From positions 62,001 to 126,000 of the forward strand of contig JAZRVF010000005.1 of the NCBI GenBank assembly GCA_045599005.1: a DNA stretch of 64,000 nt, read 5' to 3'. Shown here piece after piece: positions 7,571 to 15,816 of this stretch (its first letter is position 1; each line of letters opens with the position of its first letter). Below the pieces are notes generated by a model. The model made no database searches and was not told the DNA's origin. It saw nothing but the letters and a program-made list of their open reading frames with translations. The position numbers and the translations under genes were made by a program. This stretch comes from Treponema_I sp045599005 (lineage in GTDB: Bacteria; Spirochaetota; Spirochaetia; Treponematales; Treponemataceae).

Positions 7571-8332
7571 ATGATTAAAGAAAAGACTTTTCGCGAATAT
7601 TTTGATGAGAACGGATGCTTCTGTCGTGAGTCAAGACTTTATTTTGGTCAGTGCACCGGAAACAATAAAATGAGCCTGCAGGAAATCCTGCTCTTCACAT
7701 CTGATACTGCAGTGGAAGATTATTATCTCCGCGGACTCAGTTGGGAATATCTGTATGAGCATGGTTTTGTCATAATGCTTGCAAGACTTTCTCTTGCAAT
7801 TGAACGGCTTCCTGCCTCAAATGAGGAAATCCTTCTCCGGACATGGGAGGAGGCTCCCCAGGGACTCCAGCTGACCCGTTCCTATCACATAACTACTGCT
7901 GACGGAGAAACTCTGCTCCGCGGTCACAGCACCTGGCTTGTTGTGAATCCCGAGACACGGCGCATCATCAAGCCGGATCAGTTTACAATCCGCCCGGTTC
8001 CTACATATTCAGAGCCTTTCCCGGGAATTCCCTGCGGAAAAATCACTCCTCCGGACAATGCTGTTCTTGTGGACGAACGAAAAATCGGCTGGTCAGAAAT
8101 GGACGGAAACCGCCATATGAACAATTCCCGTTACGGAGCTTATGCTTCTGACTGTCTGCCTGAGAAATGGCGGGAAGAGACACCGAAAAACATCCGTTTC
8201 AATTTTTCAAAGGAAGCTGTACTGGGAGAAAAAGTCCAGCTTTACTGCAGTGAGATTGACGAAAAAAAACAGGTGATCATTACCATAAAGCAGGATAATG
8301 TCACCTGTTTTGAAGCTGAATTCAGCTATTAA
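7571..8332 (+). CDS. Acyl-ACP thioesterase
   Basis: This enzyme of 253 residues hydrolyses acyl-acyl-carrier-protein to free fatty acid. It has the two-hotdog organisation of the FatA/FatB-like bacterial family: a first hotdog at about residues 5-140 (WEYLYEHGFVIMLARLSLAIERLP; STWLVVNPETRRIIKP) and a second at about 150-253 with the conserved Asn and His of MDGNRHMNNSRY, which belong to the catalytic network of plant acyl-ACP thioesterases. It has no signal peptide. It stands alone with its own promoter. The gene has no Shine-Dalgarno sequence and its -10 box ends six bases before the ATG, so its mRNA should be leaderless. Chain-length preference cannot be read from the sequence. Confidence 0.88.
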   Translation: MIKEKTFREYFDENGCFCRESRLYFGQCTGNNKMSLQEILLFTSDTAVEDYYLRGLSWEYLYEHGFVIMLARLSLAIERLPASNEEILLRTWEEAPQGLQLTRSYHITTADGETLLRGHSTWLVVNPETRRIIKPDQFTIRPVPTYSEPFPGIPCGKITPPDNAVLVDERKIGWSEMDGNRHMNNSRYGAYASDCLPEKWREETPKNIRFNFSKEAVLGEKVQLYCSEIDEKKQVIITIKQDNVTCFEAEFSY

Positions 8333-8390
8333 CTTTAATGCCGCGCGGTCTCCGGGAACTTTGAAGTGTTCTCGAGCCGCCGGGAAAGTC

Positions 8391-8420
8391 TGTCATTCTG
8401 AGCGGAGTCGAAGAATCTGT
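8391..8420 (+). repeat. Single GTCATTCTGAGCG-type repeat
   Basis: The segment begins TGTCATTCTGAGCGGAGTC and ends GAAGAATCTGT. It belongs to the same family as the copies at 478-570 and lies between the convergent thioesterase and symporter genes. Confidence 0.7.
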
Positions 8421-8500
8421 AACAACCTGAAAATGGCAGGAACCACGTGTTTACTCCGCCCGGTATGGAAGTTTTGGGAACCAGCGCCGGGATCAGACCG

Positions 8501-9730
8501 TCAGGCGAAATCCTTGAGCTGCTTCTGGATGCACATTTTCTGCCGTTTTGCGACTATGTAACTTCCGAACATCATTGTAAGTGAATCGATTGCAGCGGCA
8601 AAAGCGCAGATGATCGGCATTGCCGGTTTAAGCAGAAGGTAGCCTGCCTCAAAACCGCGTCCGTATCTTGCACAGAGAATCATCAGCACCATATATGTTC
8701 CGCCGGAAGGAATTGCTCCCAGAAGGAAGGATGTGAGTATTGAGAAGCCTGCAATCCAGAGCAGGTCACTCATCACAATGCCAAGGCTGGAGTAGGAGCG
8801 GACAATCACGATGAACGAGATTGCCGTTGTGAGAGCGGTTCCTCCACGGGCAAAAATGCTGAAAAGCGGGACTGTGGTCTCGCAGCAGCGCCGTTTGATA
8901 CCAAGACTGTTGTATGCATGTTTGATGGAAACCGCCAGAGTAAGGTTCGTGTTTCCTGAGAAGAATGCGGTCAGTACAGATGCAATGCATGTGTAAAGAA
9001 TTCGCCAGGGATTCTTCTCTTTGCAGATGAGCATTGTGATAAGAGGATAAATAATCACTGCAATAACGAGGAAAAGACCCAGCAGCAGAAGAATCAGCTG
9101 TGTGTAGAGTCCGCTGGAGAAAATGCTGCTGTATGAGATGATCCAGAAAGCGCTGATAACCATAAAACCGGCGGAAAGGATCTCCAGAAAAAAGCTGAGC
9201 ATTGTGAAACATACTCTGGACAGAGAATCAAGGACTGTCACTGCCGGTTTTGAAACTGTGCGGTCCGCGGCGCAGCCCATACCGGCGAAACAGGCAAAAA
9301 GAATAACTGGCAGAAGGTATATTCCTTCGGAAAGTGATTTGAAGGCGGATGTAGGAATCAGGGAAAGTATGTTTTCTGATACTTCCAGTGAGACTGCGTC
9401 AGTAACGCGGTCTACGGAAATCGGGATTCTGGGGAGTTTGAACACGTACACTGAGGCGATTCCCAGTGCGGTGAAGGCGACAGTAGAAATAATGGTAATC
9501 AGGGCGACACGGATCAGAGTTGAGATAAAGGCCTTTGATTCAAGAAGTTCGCAGACACCGACAGTCACGCTGAAGAAAAGCAGCGGAACAAGAACATACA
9601 TTCCGCCGCGGACAAACATCTCGCTGATAAAAGCAAGAACATCTCTGCCCCGCTCCAAGGTTGAGGGCATAAAAAAAGCAGCCAGAAAGCCGATGGCGAT
9701 GCCGGCTGTATACTTCATCCACAGTTTCAT
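8501..9730 (-). CDS. Dicarboxylate/amino acid:cation symporter (DAACS family)
   Basis: This 409-residue inner-membrane transporter takes up glutamate, aspartate or C4-dicarboxylates with Na+ or H+. It has the typical hydrophobic pattern: an N-terminal span with a following basic loop, MFVRGGMYVLVPLLFFSV, the hairpin segment with RGGTALTTAISFIVIV, and SFLLGAIPSGGTYMVLMIL, in place of the usual serine-rich and GIPGA motifs. Residues 270-290 (FFSGNTNLTLAVSIKHA) are a divergent form of the substrate hairpin, so the substrate is uncertain. I place the start at the ATG at 9730, because the longer ATG at 9742 lies inside the -10 box of a good promoter that ends seven bases upstream of 9730. Confidence 0.82.
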   Translation of the reverse strand: MKLWMKYTAGIAIGFLAAFFMPSTLERGRDVLAFISEMFVRGGMYVLVPLLFFSVTVGVCELLESKAFISTLIRVALITIISTVAFTALGIASVYVFKLPRIPISVDRVTDAVSLEVSENILSLIPTSAFKSLSEGIYLLPVILFACFAGMGCAADRTVSKPAVTVLDSLSRVCFTMLSFFLEILSAGFMVISAFWIISYSSIFSSGLYTQLILLLLGLFLVIAVIIYPLITMLICKEKNPWRILYTCIASVLTAFFSGNTNLTLAVSIKHAYNSLGIKRRCCETTVPLFSIFARGGTALTTAISFIVIVRSYSSLGIVMSDLLWIAGFSILTSFLLGAIPSGGTYMVLMILCARYGRGFEAGYLLLKPAMPIICAFAAAIDSLTMMFGSYIVAKRQKMCIQKQLKDFA

Positions 9731-9737
9731 GGAAAAA

Positions 9738-9766
9738 AGCATACTGAACGGAGTGCTTTAGGTCAA
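9738..9766 (-). promoter_or_regulatory. Leaderless-type promoter of the symporter gene
   Basis: On the minus strand TTGACC (9766-9761), a 17-base spacer and TATGCT (9743-9738) are followed by seven bases and the ATG at 9730. Its -35 box overlaps the proposed -35 box of divergent hflX. Confidence 0.65.
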
Positions 9767-9785
9767 CGATAAAATATGGTACACT
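9757..9785 (+). promoter_or_regulatory. Leaderless-type promoter of hflX
   Basis: TACACT (9780-9785) ends six bases before the ATG at 9792. The -35 at 17 bases is a weak TTTAGG (9757-9762). An AGGA at 9787-9790 is too close to the start for a usual ribosome site. Confidence 0.5.
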
Positions 9786-9791
9786 CAGGAT

Positions 9792-11027
9792 ATGATTGAT
9801 CTGCAGAGCGAAAATTCCCAGCCGGTGAATGCTTTTCTTGTCGGCCTTTCTGATTTGCGTGAGTTGCGGGGCCTTGTTGAGACTCTGGGGCTGGTTCCCC
9901 AGTCTGAGGTTCTGCTTTCAGAATTTGATCCTCATCCCAGGTATCTTGTCGGTACAGGCAAGGCGGAGGAAATTGCCGGTGAGGCTGAGGAAGCCGGTGC
10001 TGACTGCATAATCTTTGACTTTGAACTTTCGCCTACCCATCAGCGGAACTGGGAAAAACTTGCAAAAATCCCGGTCTTTGACCGCCATGAAGTGATTCTC
10101 CGCATTTTTGCCCAGCGTGCCCGCACAAAGGAAGCGGTGCTGCAGGTGGAACTGGCCCGTCTTGAGTATTCATTGCCGCGGCTTGCCCATTCTTACGGGG
10201 ATATGGCCCGTCAGCGGGGTGGAAGTTACGGTTCAAAAGGTGCCGGGGAGACAAAACTTGAGCTTGACCGGCGCGGTGTTGAGGAACGTATGTCAAAAAT
10301 CCGCCGTGAACTTGATAAAGTTGTGAAAGAGCGGCAGACCATGCGCAAAAAGCGTGACAAGATTCCGCTTCCTTCCTGTGCCCTTGTCGGCTACACAAAT
10401 GCGGGAAAATCCAGTCTTCTGAACGCCCTTACCGGTGCCGCCGTTTATGTTGAGGATCAGCTTTTCGCAACTCTTGACCCTACGACAAGAAGGCTCTCTC
10501 TTGCCCAGGGAGCGGGCATCCTGCTTACGGATACTGTAGGATTCATCAGCAATCTTCCCCACAGTCTGGTAAACGCCTTCAAATCCACTTTGGAAGAAAC
10601 TGTGGATGCAGATCTGCTTCTGCTGGTCCTTGATGCCAGTGATCCGAATGTTTTCTCCCAATATTCCACTGTTATGGCTGTACTGGACGAGATCGGGGCG
10701 GATACGGAAAAAGCACTGATCCTGCTTAACAAGACTGATCTGGAATGTTCTCCGCTGCTTCTGGGCCGCCTTAAGGAAGAGTTTCCTGAGGCGATTCCAG
10801 TTTCAGCAAAAACGAAAGCCGGTTTTGACAGTCTTTTTGAACGGATTTCAACAGCGCTTCTGGGCAGTCCCAGGAGTTACCGCATTCCCTTGGAAAATCA
10901 GGCTCTGGTTGCCCAGGTGCACAGATCTGGAACTGTCCTGAAGGAAGAATGGCTTGATGACTGCATCATGCTTGAAGCCCGTATTTCCGGGAAAACACTG
11001 GCTTTGCTTGAACCTTTTTTGGTATAA
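9792..11027 (+). CDS. hflX: GTPase HflX
   Basis: HflX is a ribosome-associated GTPase that splits or rescues stalled ribosomes after stress. The 411-residue protein has the HflX N-terminal domain (about 1-105, with DPHPRYLVGTGKAEEIA and ELSPTHQRNWE), a helical linker with QVELARLEYSLPRL and GGSYGSKGAGETKLELDRR, and a GTPase domain with GYTNAGKSSLLNAL (G1, about 199), DTVGFI (G3), NKTDL (G4) and VSAKT (G5). The length is normal for the family. It starts 61 bases from the divergent symporter. The purC -10 box overlaps its stop codon. Confidence 0.95.
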   Translation: MIDLQSENSQPVNAFLVGLSDLRELRGLVETLGLVPQSEVLLSEFDPHPRYLVGTGKAEEIAGEAEEAGADCIIFDFELSPTHQRNWEKLAKIPVFDRHEVILRIFAQRARTKEAVLQVELARLEYSLPRLAHSYGDMARQRGGSYGSKGAGETKLELDRRGVEERMSKIRRELDKVVKERQTMRKKRDKIPLPSCALVGYTNAGKSSLLNALTGAAVYVEDQLFATLDPTTRRLSLAQGAGILLTDTVGFISNLPHSLVNAFKSTLEETVDADLLLLVLDASDPNVFSQYSTVMAVLDEIGADTEKALILLNKTDLECSPLLLGRLKEEFPEAIPVSAKTKAGFDSLFERISTALLGSPRSYRIPLENQALVAQVHRSGTVLKEEWLDDCIMLEARISGKTLALLEPFLV

Positions 11028-11028
11028 T
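11023..11028 (+). promoter_or_regulatory. -10 box of purC
   Basis: A consensus TATAAT overlaps the hflX stop and is preceded by TTTGG; no clear -35 box stands at 17 bases. The predicted start leaves a leader of about 25 bases with GAGG before the purC ATG. Confidence 0.5.
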
Positions 11029-11060
11029 CAGGGAACAATCATTTTTCAGTTGAGGTAACT

Positions 11061-11903
11061 ATGAAAAAAATCATCTCGGGCAAAGTCCGCGAAGTATATG
11101 ATCTGGAAGACGGCCGGATGGTCATCGTGACAACAGACCGCATCTCTGCTTTTGACGTAATTCTTCCCACAATGATTACGGACAAAGGCAAAGTCCTGAA
11201 TGCACTTTCAAATTTCTGGTTTGAATACACAGGGGACATCGTAAAAAATCATATGATTTCTTCAGATCTGAAAGACATGCCTGAAGAATTCCAGAAACCC
11301 GAGTTTGAGGGCCGCACGATTCTTGTAAAGAAACTCAGGATGCTGCCTTATGAGGTGATCGTACGCGGATACATGTTCGGCTCAATGTACGAGGCTTACA
11401 AAAAAGGCGAGCCTTTCCTTGGACACGCTTTTGACCGTGAATACAGACAGGCGGAGAAACTTGAGGAGCCGATTGTCACTCCCAGTACAAAAGCTGCTGA
11501 AGGGCACGATATCAACGTTACTCTTGAATACATGAAAAATGATCTCGGTGAGAAACTGGGAACACAGATTGAGCAGACAGCGCTGGCAATTTACAAAAAA
11601 TGTTATGAGCATGCCTTCAAAAACGGTATTATCATTGCCGATACTAAATTCGAGTTCGGTCTTGATGAAGAAGGAAACCTTGTTCTTGCTGACGAAGTTC
11701 TCACTCCTGACTCCTCAAGATTCTGGGATCTGAGTAAATACGCCGAAGGATCAAGTCCTGCCAGTTATGACAAACAGTTTGTGCGTGACTGGCTCAAAGC
11801 AAACAACCTTGCTGGAGATCCTTCAATCAAAGAAATCCCTGCAGACGTAGTTGAAAAGACAAGCCAGATTTATAAGGAATGCCGTACAAAAATCGTCGGC
11901 TGA
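11061..11903 (+). CDS. purC: Phosphoribosylaminoimidazole-succinocarboxamide synthase (SAICAR synthetase)
   Basis: PurC joins aspartate to CAIR with ATP in purine synthesis. This 280-residue protein is cytosolic and matches the eukaryote/proteobacterial-length form with GKVREVYDLEDGRMVIVTTDRISAFD at the N terminus, VRGYMFGSMYEAYKKGE (about 105-120), and the C-terminal DTKFEFG and LADEVLTPDSSRFW motifs that bind ATP and aspartate. The ATG at 11061 is preceded by TTGAGGTAACT. No other purine gene is in the window, so it is not in a pur operon here. Confidence 0.95.
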   Translation: MKKIISGKVREVYDLEDGRMVIVTTDRISAFDVILPTMITDKGKVLNALSNFWFEYTGDIVKNHMISSDLKDMPEEFQKPEFEGRTILVKKLRMLPYEVIVRGYMFGSMYEAYKKGEPFLGHAFDREYRQAEKLEEPIVTPSTKAAEGHDINVTLEYMKNDLGEKLGTQIEQTALAIYKKCYEHAFKNGIIIADTKFEFGLDEEGNLVLADEVLTPDSSRFWDLSKYAEGSSPASYDKQFVRDWLKANNLAGDPSIKEIPADVVEKTSQIYKECRTKIVG

Positions 11904-11922
11904 TTTACAGGTTCTGTTATGT

Positions 11923-11964
11923 GACCGGCCTGCAGTCCAGCAGAAACTGGATCTGTGCGCCGGT
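11923..11964 (+). other. Long imperfect hairpin between purC and the NlpC/P60 gene
   Basis: ACCGGC (11923-11928) pairs with GCCGGT (11959-11964), and inside it CAG-TCCAG (about 11933-11940) pairs with CTGGA-CTG (about 11947-11955), with short bulges. It starts 20 bases after the purC stop and has no T-run, so it is either a 3' structure of purC mRNA or part of the next gene's leader. Confidence 0.4.
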
Positions 11965-12026
11965 TGAATGATTTGACGCGTACTGCCGGACTTAAAAATC
12001 TTCTGAACAAGGATGCTCATATTTTT

Positions 12027-13193
12027 ATGAACAGAAAAATTCTGGCAGTATTGTCCTGCATTCTGGTTCTGGCTTCTGTTTATGCGGAAAGCGGCAGGAC
12101 CGATCCCTCTGAAGCCCGCAGCAGACTGATTGCGGAAGCTAAAAAATACCTGAATGTTCCTTATGTGTATGGTGGCATTGATTATAACGGAATGGACTGT
12201 TCCGGACTGATTTTTGTCGCTGCCCGTGACGGTGTCGGGCTGGATCTGCCGCGTACTGCAGGCGGCATGTACAATGATGCCCGCATTGTGGATCTTTCCC
12301 AGCTGGAACCGGGAGATCTGCTATTCTTCAAGACAACGGGAAACAATAAAGTCTCTCATGTGGGTCTTTTTATTGGAAACAGTCAGTTCATTCACTCTGC
12401 GAGTGACGGCCCTGTCACCGGGGTAATAATCAGTTCGATGGGCGATTCCTACTGGTCAAAAACTTTCTGCGGAATCGGGCAGATTCTTCCGCCTGCCAAA
12501 GCAAAAGAAACTGCGGCTGCTGCTCCGGTGGCAGTTCCGGGAACAGCTGAAAAACCTGCCGAAACTTCAGTTCCAGCCGCCACGAAACCTTCCGAAGAAA
12601 AACCCGCTGTGTCTTCTGCAACTGAAGCTGATGAAAAAACAGAAATAATCAGGAATGTAACTGAATACTCTCCCGATTACGATTTCAACCAGTTCAGGGA
12701 TGATTTTGGACTGGATGTTTCTCTGGCAATGGACTGGAATTTCTTTACGGCCAACGATCTGTCATTCAATCTGCGGGGCGCTTCTCTGCAGGCAAATCTG
12801 CAGTACAAGAGGTATTCTCTGCGGCCCGGTGTGGGGTTTGGATTCAAATGGATTGCTTCCATGAATGCGCTGCAGATTCCGCTGATTTTCTCACTGAATG
12901 TGAATGATTACTGCCGTTTTTACATGGGTCCTGTGCTCACATTGGGCAAACCGGTTCTGAAAAGCATAAACGAACCGGTCAATGCGTCGATTTTTCCAGG
13001 AATTCTCGGTTTTTCCTGGCAGACTCCCAGACTTCTTGGCACAAATCCCGGAATCAGTATTATGCAGGATATTTCCTACACAGTGTTCAACAATACTCAG
13101 GACGGAGCATTGCCGCCGATGCGGGCTTTTGCGGCAGGACTTGCATTTACGACAGGTATTCGTGTAACGTTTGATCAGTTACGTTTTTTTTAA
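12027..13193 (+). CDS. NlpC/P60 peptidase fused to a barrel-like C-terminal domain
   Basis: The exported protein of 388 residues starts with a signal peptide (MNRKILAVLSCILVLASVYA), then an NlpC/P60 cysteine endopeptidase domain (about 30-140) that cleaves cell-wall peptide bridges: the catalytic Cys lies in DYNGMDCSGLIFV and the His in SHVGLFIG. A low-complexity Ala/Pro/Glu linker follows (about 155-205), then about 175 residues of alternating polar and hydrophobic beta segments ending in QLRFF. The terminal Phe and strand pattern suggest an outer-membrane barrel. I chose the ATG at 12027 because the longer frame from 11955 puts 24 unlike residues before a clear signal peptide; AAGGA stands 13 bases upstream. 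Confidence 0.78.
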   Translation: MNRKILAVLSCILVLASVYAESGRTDPSEARSRLIAEAKKYLNVPYVYGGIDYNGMDCSGLIFVAARDGVGLDLPRTAGGMYNDARIVDLSQLEPGDLLFFKTTGNNKVSHVGLFIGNSQFIHSASDGPVTGVIISSMGDSYWSKTFCGIGQILPPAKAKETAAAAPVAVPGTAEKPAETSVPAATKPSEEKPAVSSATEADEKTEIIRNVTEYSPDYDFNQFRDDFGLDVSLAMDWNFFTANDLSFNLRGASLQANLQYKRYSLRPGVGFGFKWIASMNALQIPLIFSLNVNDYCRFYMGPVLTLGKPVLKSINEPVNASIFPGILGFSWQTPRLLGTNPGISIMQDISYTVFNNTQDGALPPMRAFAAGLAFTTGIRVTFDQLRFF

Positions 13194-13210
13194 TGTATAC
13201 AAAAACTTGA

Positions 13211-13239
13211 ATCAGAGGGCTGAGATTGTAACCTCTGAT
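13211..13239 (+). other. Inverted repeat upstream of the lipoprotein gene
   Basis: ATCAGAGG (13211-13218) and CCTCTGAT (13232-13239) form a perfect eight-base stem around a 13-base loop, between the NlpC/P60 stop and the next Shine-Dalgarno AAGGA (13241-13245). It may be a weak terminator or an operator. Confidence 0.45.
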
Positions 13240-13253
13240 TAAGGAAGAATAAC

Positions 13254-13991
13254 TTGAAGAAAAGAATTCTGTTACGGGCCATGGCCTTATGCGTTTTTGC
13301 ACTCTGTCTTGCAGGATGTTCTCCTGCATTGAAAATCTCTGTAAGTAATACTGCGGATCTTTCTGTGAACTTTTCAGAAAAGTCCAGCGCAGTGCTTGAA
13401 AGTGTTCTTGTTTCTGTGGCAGGCCTTACACAGGGCGAACCTCTTGTGACACGGGACATTGCAGTGGAGAACATGCAGGGTGTAGGATTTGAAGTCACTC
13501 AGTATGCTCAGTCAGGAAACGACATTACTCTTGAGACAAAGAAGAAAAACCTCATGGAAAGTCCCGCGCTGCTTAAGAAAGCGGTTGCTCTTTATACGCA
13601 GACTGTCAGAAATTCAAAAGAAAACCTGTGTATCGTCACATTCTCTCCTGATTTCTTCAGCAGTGTCTTCAGGATGATGAATGAAGAGACCCAGGGATAT
13701 ATTGATCTTCTTATGGCTCCTGCTTTTACAGGTGAGGAAATGACTCCGGAAGAATACATTGATCTGCTTGCTGTGGTTTATGGAAAGTCACTGGCTGATG
13801 CGGCAGAAAAGTCAGCCTTTGACCTTGTCCTTCAGACTGACGGAAAAATAACATCGTCTGTTTTACCGGAAGGTTCTTCTGCGACTGCTTCTGTCTCAGG
13901 ACTCACTTCCCAGTCTGTCAGATTTTCAATTCCTCTCGCGGAATTCCTTACCAATACAGGAACTGTTTCTTATTCGGTAAGCTGGAAGTAA
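13254..13991 (+). CDS. Lipoprotein of unknown function
   Basis: The 245-residue protein has a signal sequence (MKKRILLRAMALCVFALCLAGC) with lipobox LAGC, Cys at residue 22. The mature protein has mixed alpha/beta content with no motif I recognise. The start is a TTG at 13254 with AAGGA eight bases upstream. The gene follows the NlpC/P60 protein after 60 bases and its last 22 bases overlap the 3' end of the convergent dgt gene. It is probably in the envelope; a joint role with the upstream peptidase is only a guess from position. Confidence 0.75.
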   Translation: MKKRILLRAMALCVFALCLAGCSPALKISVSNTADLSVNFSEKSSAVLESVLVSVAGLTQGEPLVTRDIAVENMQGVGFEVTQYAQSGNDITLETKKKNLMESPALLKKAVALYTQTVRNSKENLCIVTFSPDFFSSVFRMMNEETQGYIDLLMAPAFTGEEMTPEEYIDLLAVVYGKSLADAAEKSAFDLVLQTDGKITSSVLPEGSSATASVSGLTSQSVRFSIPLAEFLTNTGTVSYSVSWK

Positions 13992-15199
13992 GATTTATAG
14001 TCCACATGAAGCGGGCTTTCCGGGAACATGTGGGCAAAAAGATCGATGAAATAATCATCTGTCATGCTGGCGATAAAGTCAGCGACAATGCGGTGAGGAT
14101 CGGTCTCCGGATTCTGCTCCTCTGTGTACCAGCTGGTCTGAGCCGCAAGATACTCCAGGTGATGCCGGTAAATGACCGAGTCTTTCTTCTTACTGATCAG
14201 ATCATCCAGCAGTCTGTAGTAAATCATCTCGAACATGGGCCAGATTGTCTGGTCATAAACTTCTGAAAGTTTTGGATTCAGATAGATTTTCTCGTAGTTT
14301 TCCCGCTTGGCAGTCTTTAAATCAGCAAAATACTCCGGACTCAGCAGAAGATAATCTTTGCCGTAACTGTTGTTGATGATGTCCACAGAAAGATTGTTGA
14401 TTATTGTCGCATTGAGAACACCGATTTCCTGGGAGGTGAACGGCTCGTCAGGTGAAATGATTTTTGCCGTGATGGCGTCCTGCCTGTCTTTTCCGAGGTA
14501 AGCGATCATGTCGCAGATGCGCACCAGACATGATTCAAGGGTGGCCGGAATCAGGGATTTTATGGCTTTGTCACCGCGGGCATCACAGTCTGCGATGCTT
14601 GCGTCAAAAAGGGCAAAAGCTTCCGGGCCGGATGCGGTTATGGGTTTCGGCCGGTATTCCTGCAGCTCAAACTCGCCGTTGTGGCAGACAATGCCATCAA
14701 GTGTCTGCAGTGTGACGTTGCGCCTGTAAAGTGTGTCTATGACACGGACGCTGTGCACGTTGTGGTTGAAGTAAATGCCCGCCTCTTTTTTAAGAAGTGT
14801 TGAAAGGTAACGCTCTCCCACGTGGCCGAAGGGTGTGTGACCTATGTCGTGACCGAGGGCAACGGCTTCAATCAGATCCAGATTCAGGCCGAGGACTGCA
14901 CCGATGGAGCGGGCAATCCTTGATACAAGCTGCACATGGAGCATGCGTCTGGTGATGTCATCATTTTTGTAGAAAGAGAAAACCTGGGTTTTGTCTGCAT
15001 AGCGGTTGAACACCGGCAGATGCATGATTTTTTCAGTGTCACGCACAAAAGCAGGCCGCCACAGATTCGCTCTGTCTCTGTCCATATTGCGCCGGATTGC
15101 GGCACTGTCAGGACATGCAAAGGGATTTTCCCTGTGCAGCCGGCGGTCCTCTTCTATCTGTTCCTGAATGTCTTCCCTGATTTTCTTGTACTGACTCAT
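13970..15199 (-). CDS. dgt: Deoxyguanosinetriphosphate triphosphohydrolase-like protein (HD domain)
   Basis: This 409-residue cytosolic enzyme belongs to the HD family that converts dGTP or other dNTPs to nucleosides and triphosphate. It carries RDTEKIMHLPVFNRYADKTQVF near the N terminus (the family's usual R...R-KTQV segment), the metal-binding ALGHDIGHTPFGHVGE (about 115-130) and HNVHSVRV. The match to the dGTPase type-2 group is clear, though many such proteins act on several dNTPs. Its start overlaps the stop of the upstream membrane protein gene by four bases, and its 3' end overlaps the convergent lipoprotein gene by 22 bases. Confidence 0.9.
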   Translation of the reverse strand: MSQYKKIREDIQEQIEEDRRLHRENPFACPDSAAIRRNMDRDRANLWRPAFVRDTEKIMHLPVFNRYADKTQVFSFYKNDDITRRMLHVQLVSRIARSIGAVLGLNLDLIEAVALGHDIGHTPFGHVGERYLSTLLKKEAGIYFNHNVHSVRVIDTLYRRNVTLQTLDGIVCHNGEFELQEYRPKPITASGPEAFALFDASIADCDARGDKAIKSLIPATLESCLVRICDMIAYLGKDRQDAITAKIISPDEPFTSQEIGVLNATIINNLSVDIINNSYGKDYLLLSPEYFADLKTAKRENYEKIYLNPKLSEVYDQTIWPMFEMIYYRLLDDLISKKKDSVIYRHHLEYLAAQTSWYTEEQNPETDPHRIVADFIASMTDDYFIDLFAHMFPESPLHVDYKSYFQLTE

Positions 15200-15780
15200 T
15201 CTTCTGCTTTTTCAGCTCCATCAGTCTCTTCGGTTTCATCAGAATCCTGTGAATCCTCAGAAGATTCTGTTTCGTCATCGTCATCTTCTGCGTCATCGGA
15301 ATTAATACCCAGCATGTTCTTCAGATGATCAATGATCGAAGTCTCCCCTTCTTCCAGCTGATATTCCTGAAAAGGAGTGTTTTCCTTAAGTTCTTCCACA
15401 AACTGGTCAAAATCAGAGAAGACAGGAGGCAGCTGTACAATTTTGTCATCACCTTCATTGTAGGCAAAAACCATACCAGGATGCTCACCGTTTGTAATCA
15501 CACCTGAATAATCAACCTTTGTCCAATCGAATTCCATCTTTGTGCCGTCAGTCATGTGGACGACAAAACCCTCTGTAAAGGTGACAACTCTCGCGCCTGC
15601 AATTCTGCGGATTGTCTTGAGGATCTGATAGTCAATGAAAAGGGCAACAGCGACAAAAAGCACCGCGGTGAGGGGACTTGCCCAGAAGAAAGCGCTTATT
15701 GCCACTGCAAGGGAACCGAATCCCATGGCGTAAACCGGAAGTGATTTTTTTGACATCTTCATCTTGTACTGATAAATCAT
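15196..15780 (-). CDS. Small membrane protein with an acidic tail
   Basis: I do not recognise this 194-residue protein. It has two adjacent membrane spans (about 14-52, AMGFGSLAVAISAFFWASPL and AVLFVAVALFIDYQIL), a soluble domain (about 60-145, VTFTEGFVVHMTDGTKMEFD, a PH-like beta pattern) and a 45-residue tail made almost wholly of Asp, Glu and Ser. AAGGA at 15793-15789 supports the ATG at 15780. It is coupled by a four-base overlap to dgt, so it may be transcribed with it; no functional link is known to me. Confidence 0.72.
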   Translation of the reverse strand: MIYQYKMKMSKKSLPVYAMGFGSLAVAISAFFWASPLTAVLFVAVALFIDYQILKTIRRIAGARVVTFTEGFVVHMTDGTKMEFDWTKVDYSGVITNGEHPGMVFAYNEGDDKIVQLPPVFSDFDQFVEELKENTPFQEYQLEEGETSIIDHLKNMLGINSDDAEDDDDETESSEDSQDSDETEETDGAEKAEE

Positions 15781-15816
15781 ACAGTCTGTCCTTTTTGTTT
15801 CAAGTTTTCGAACGGG

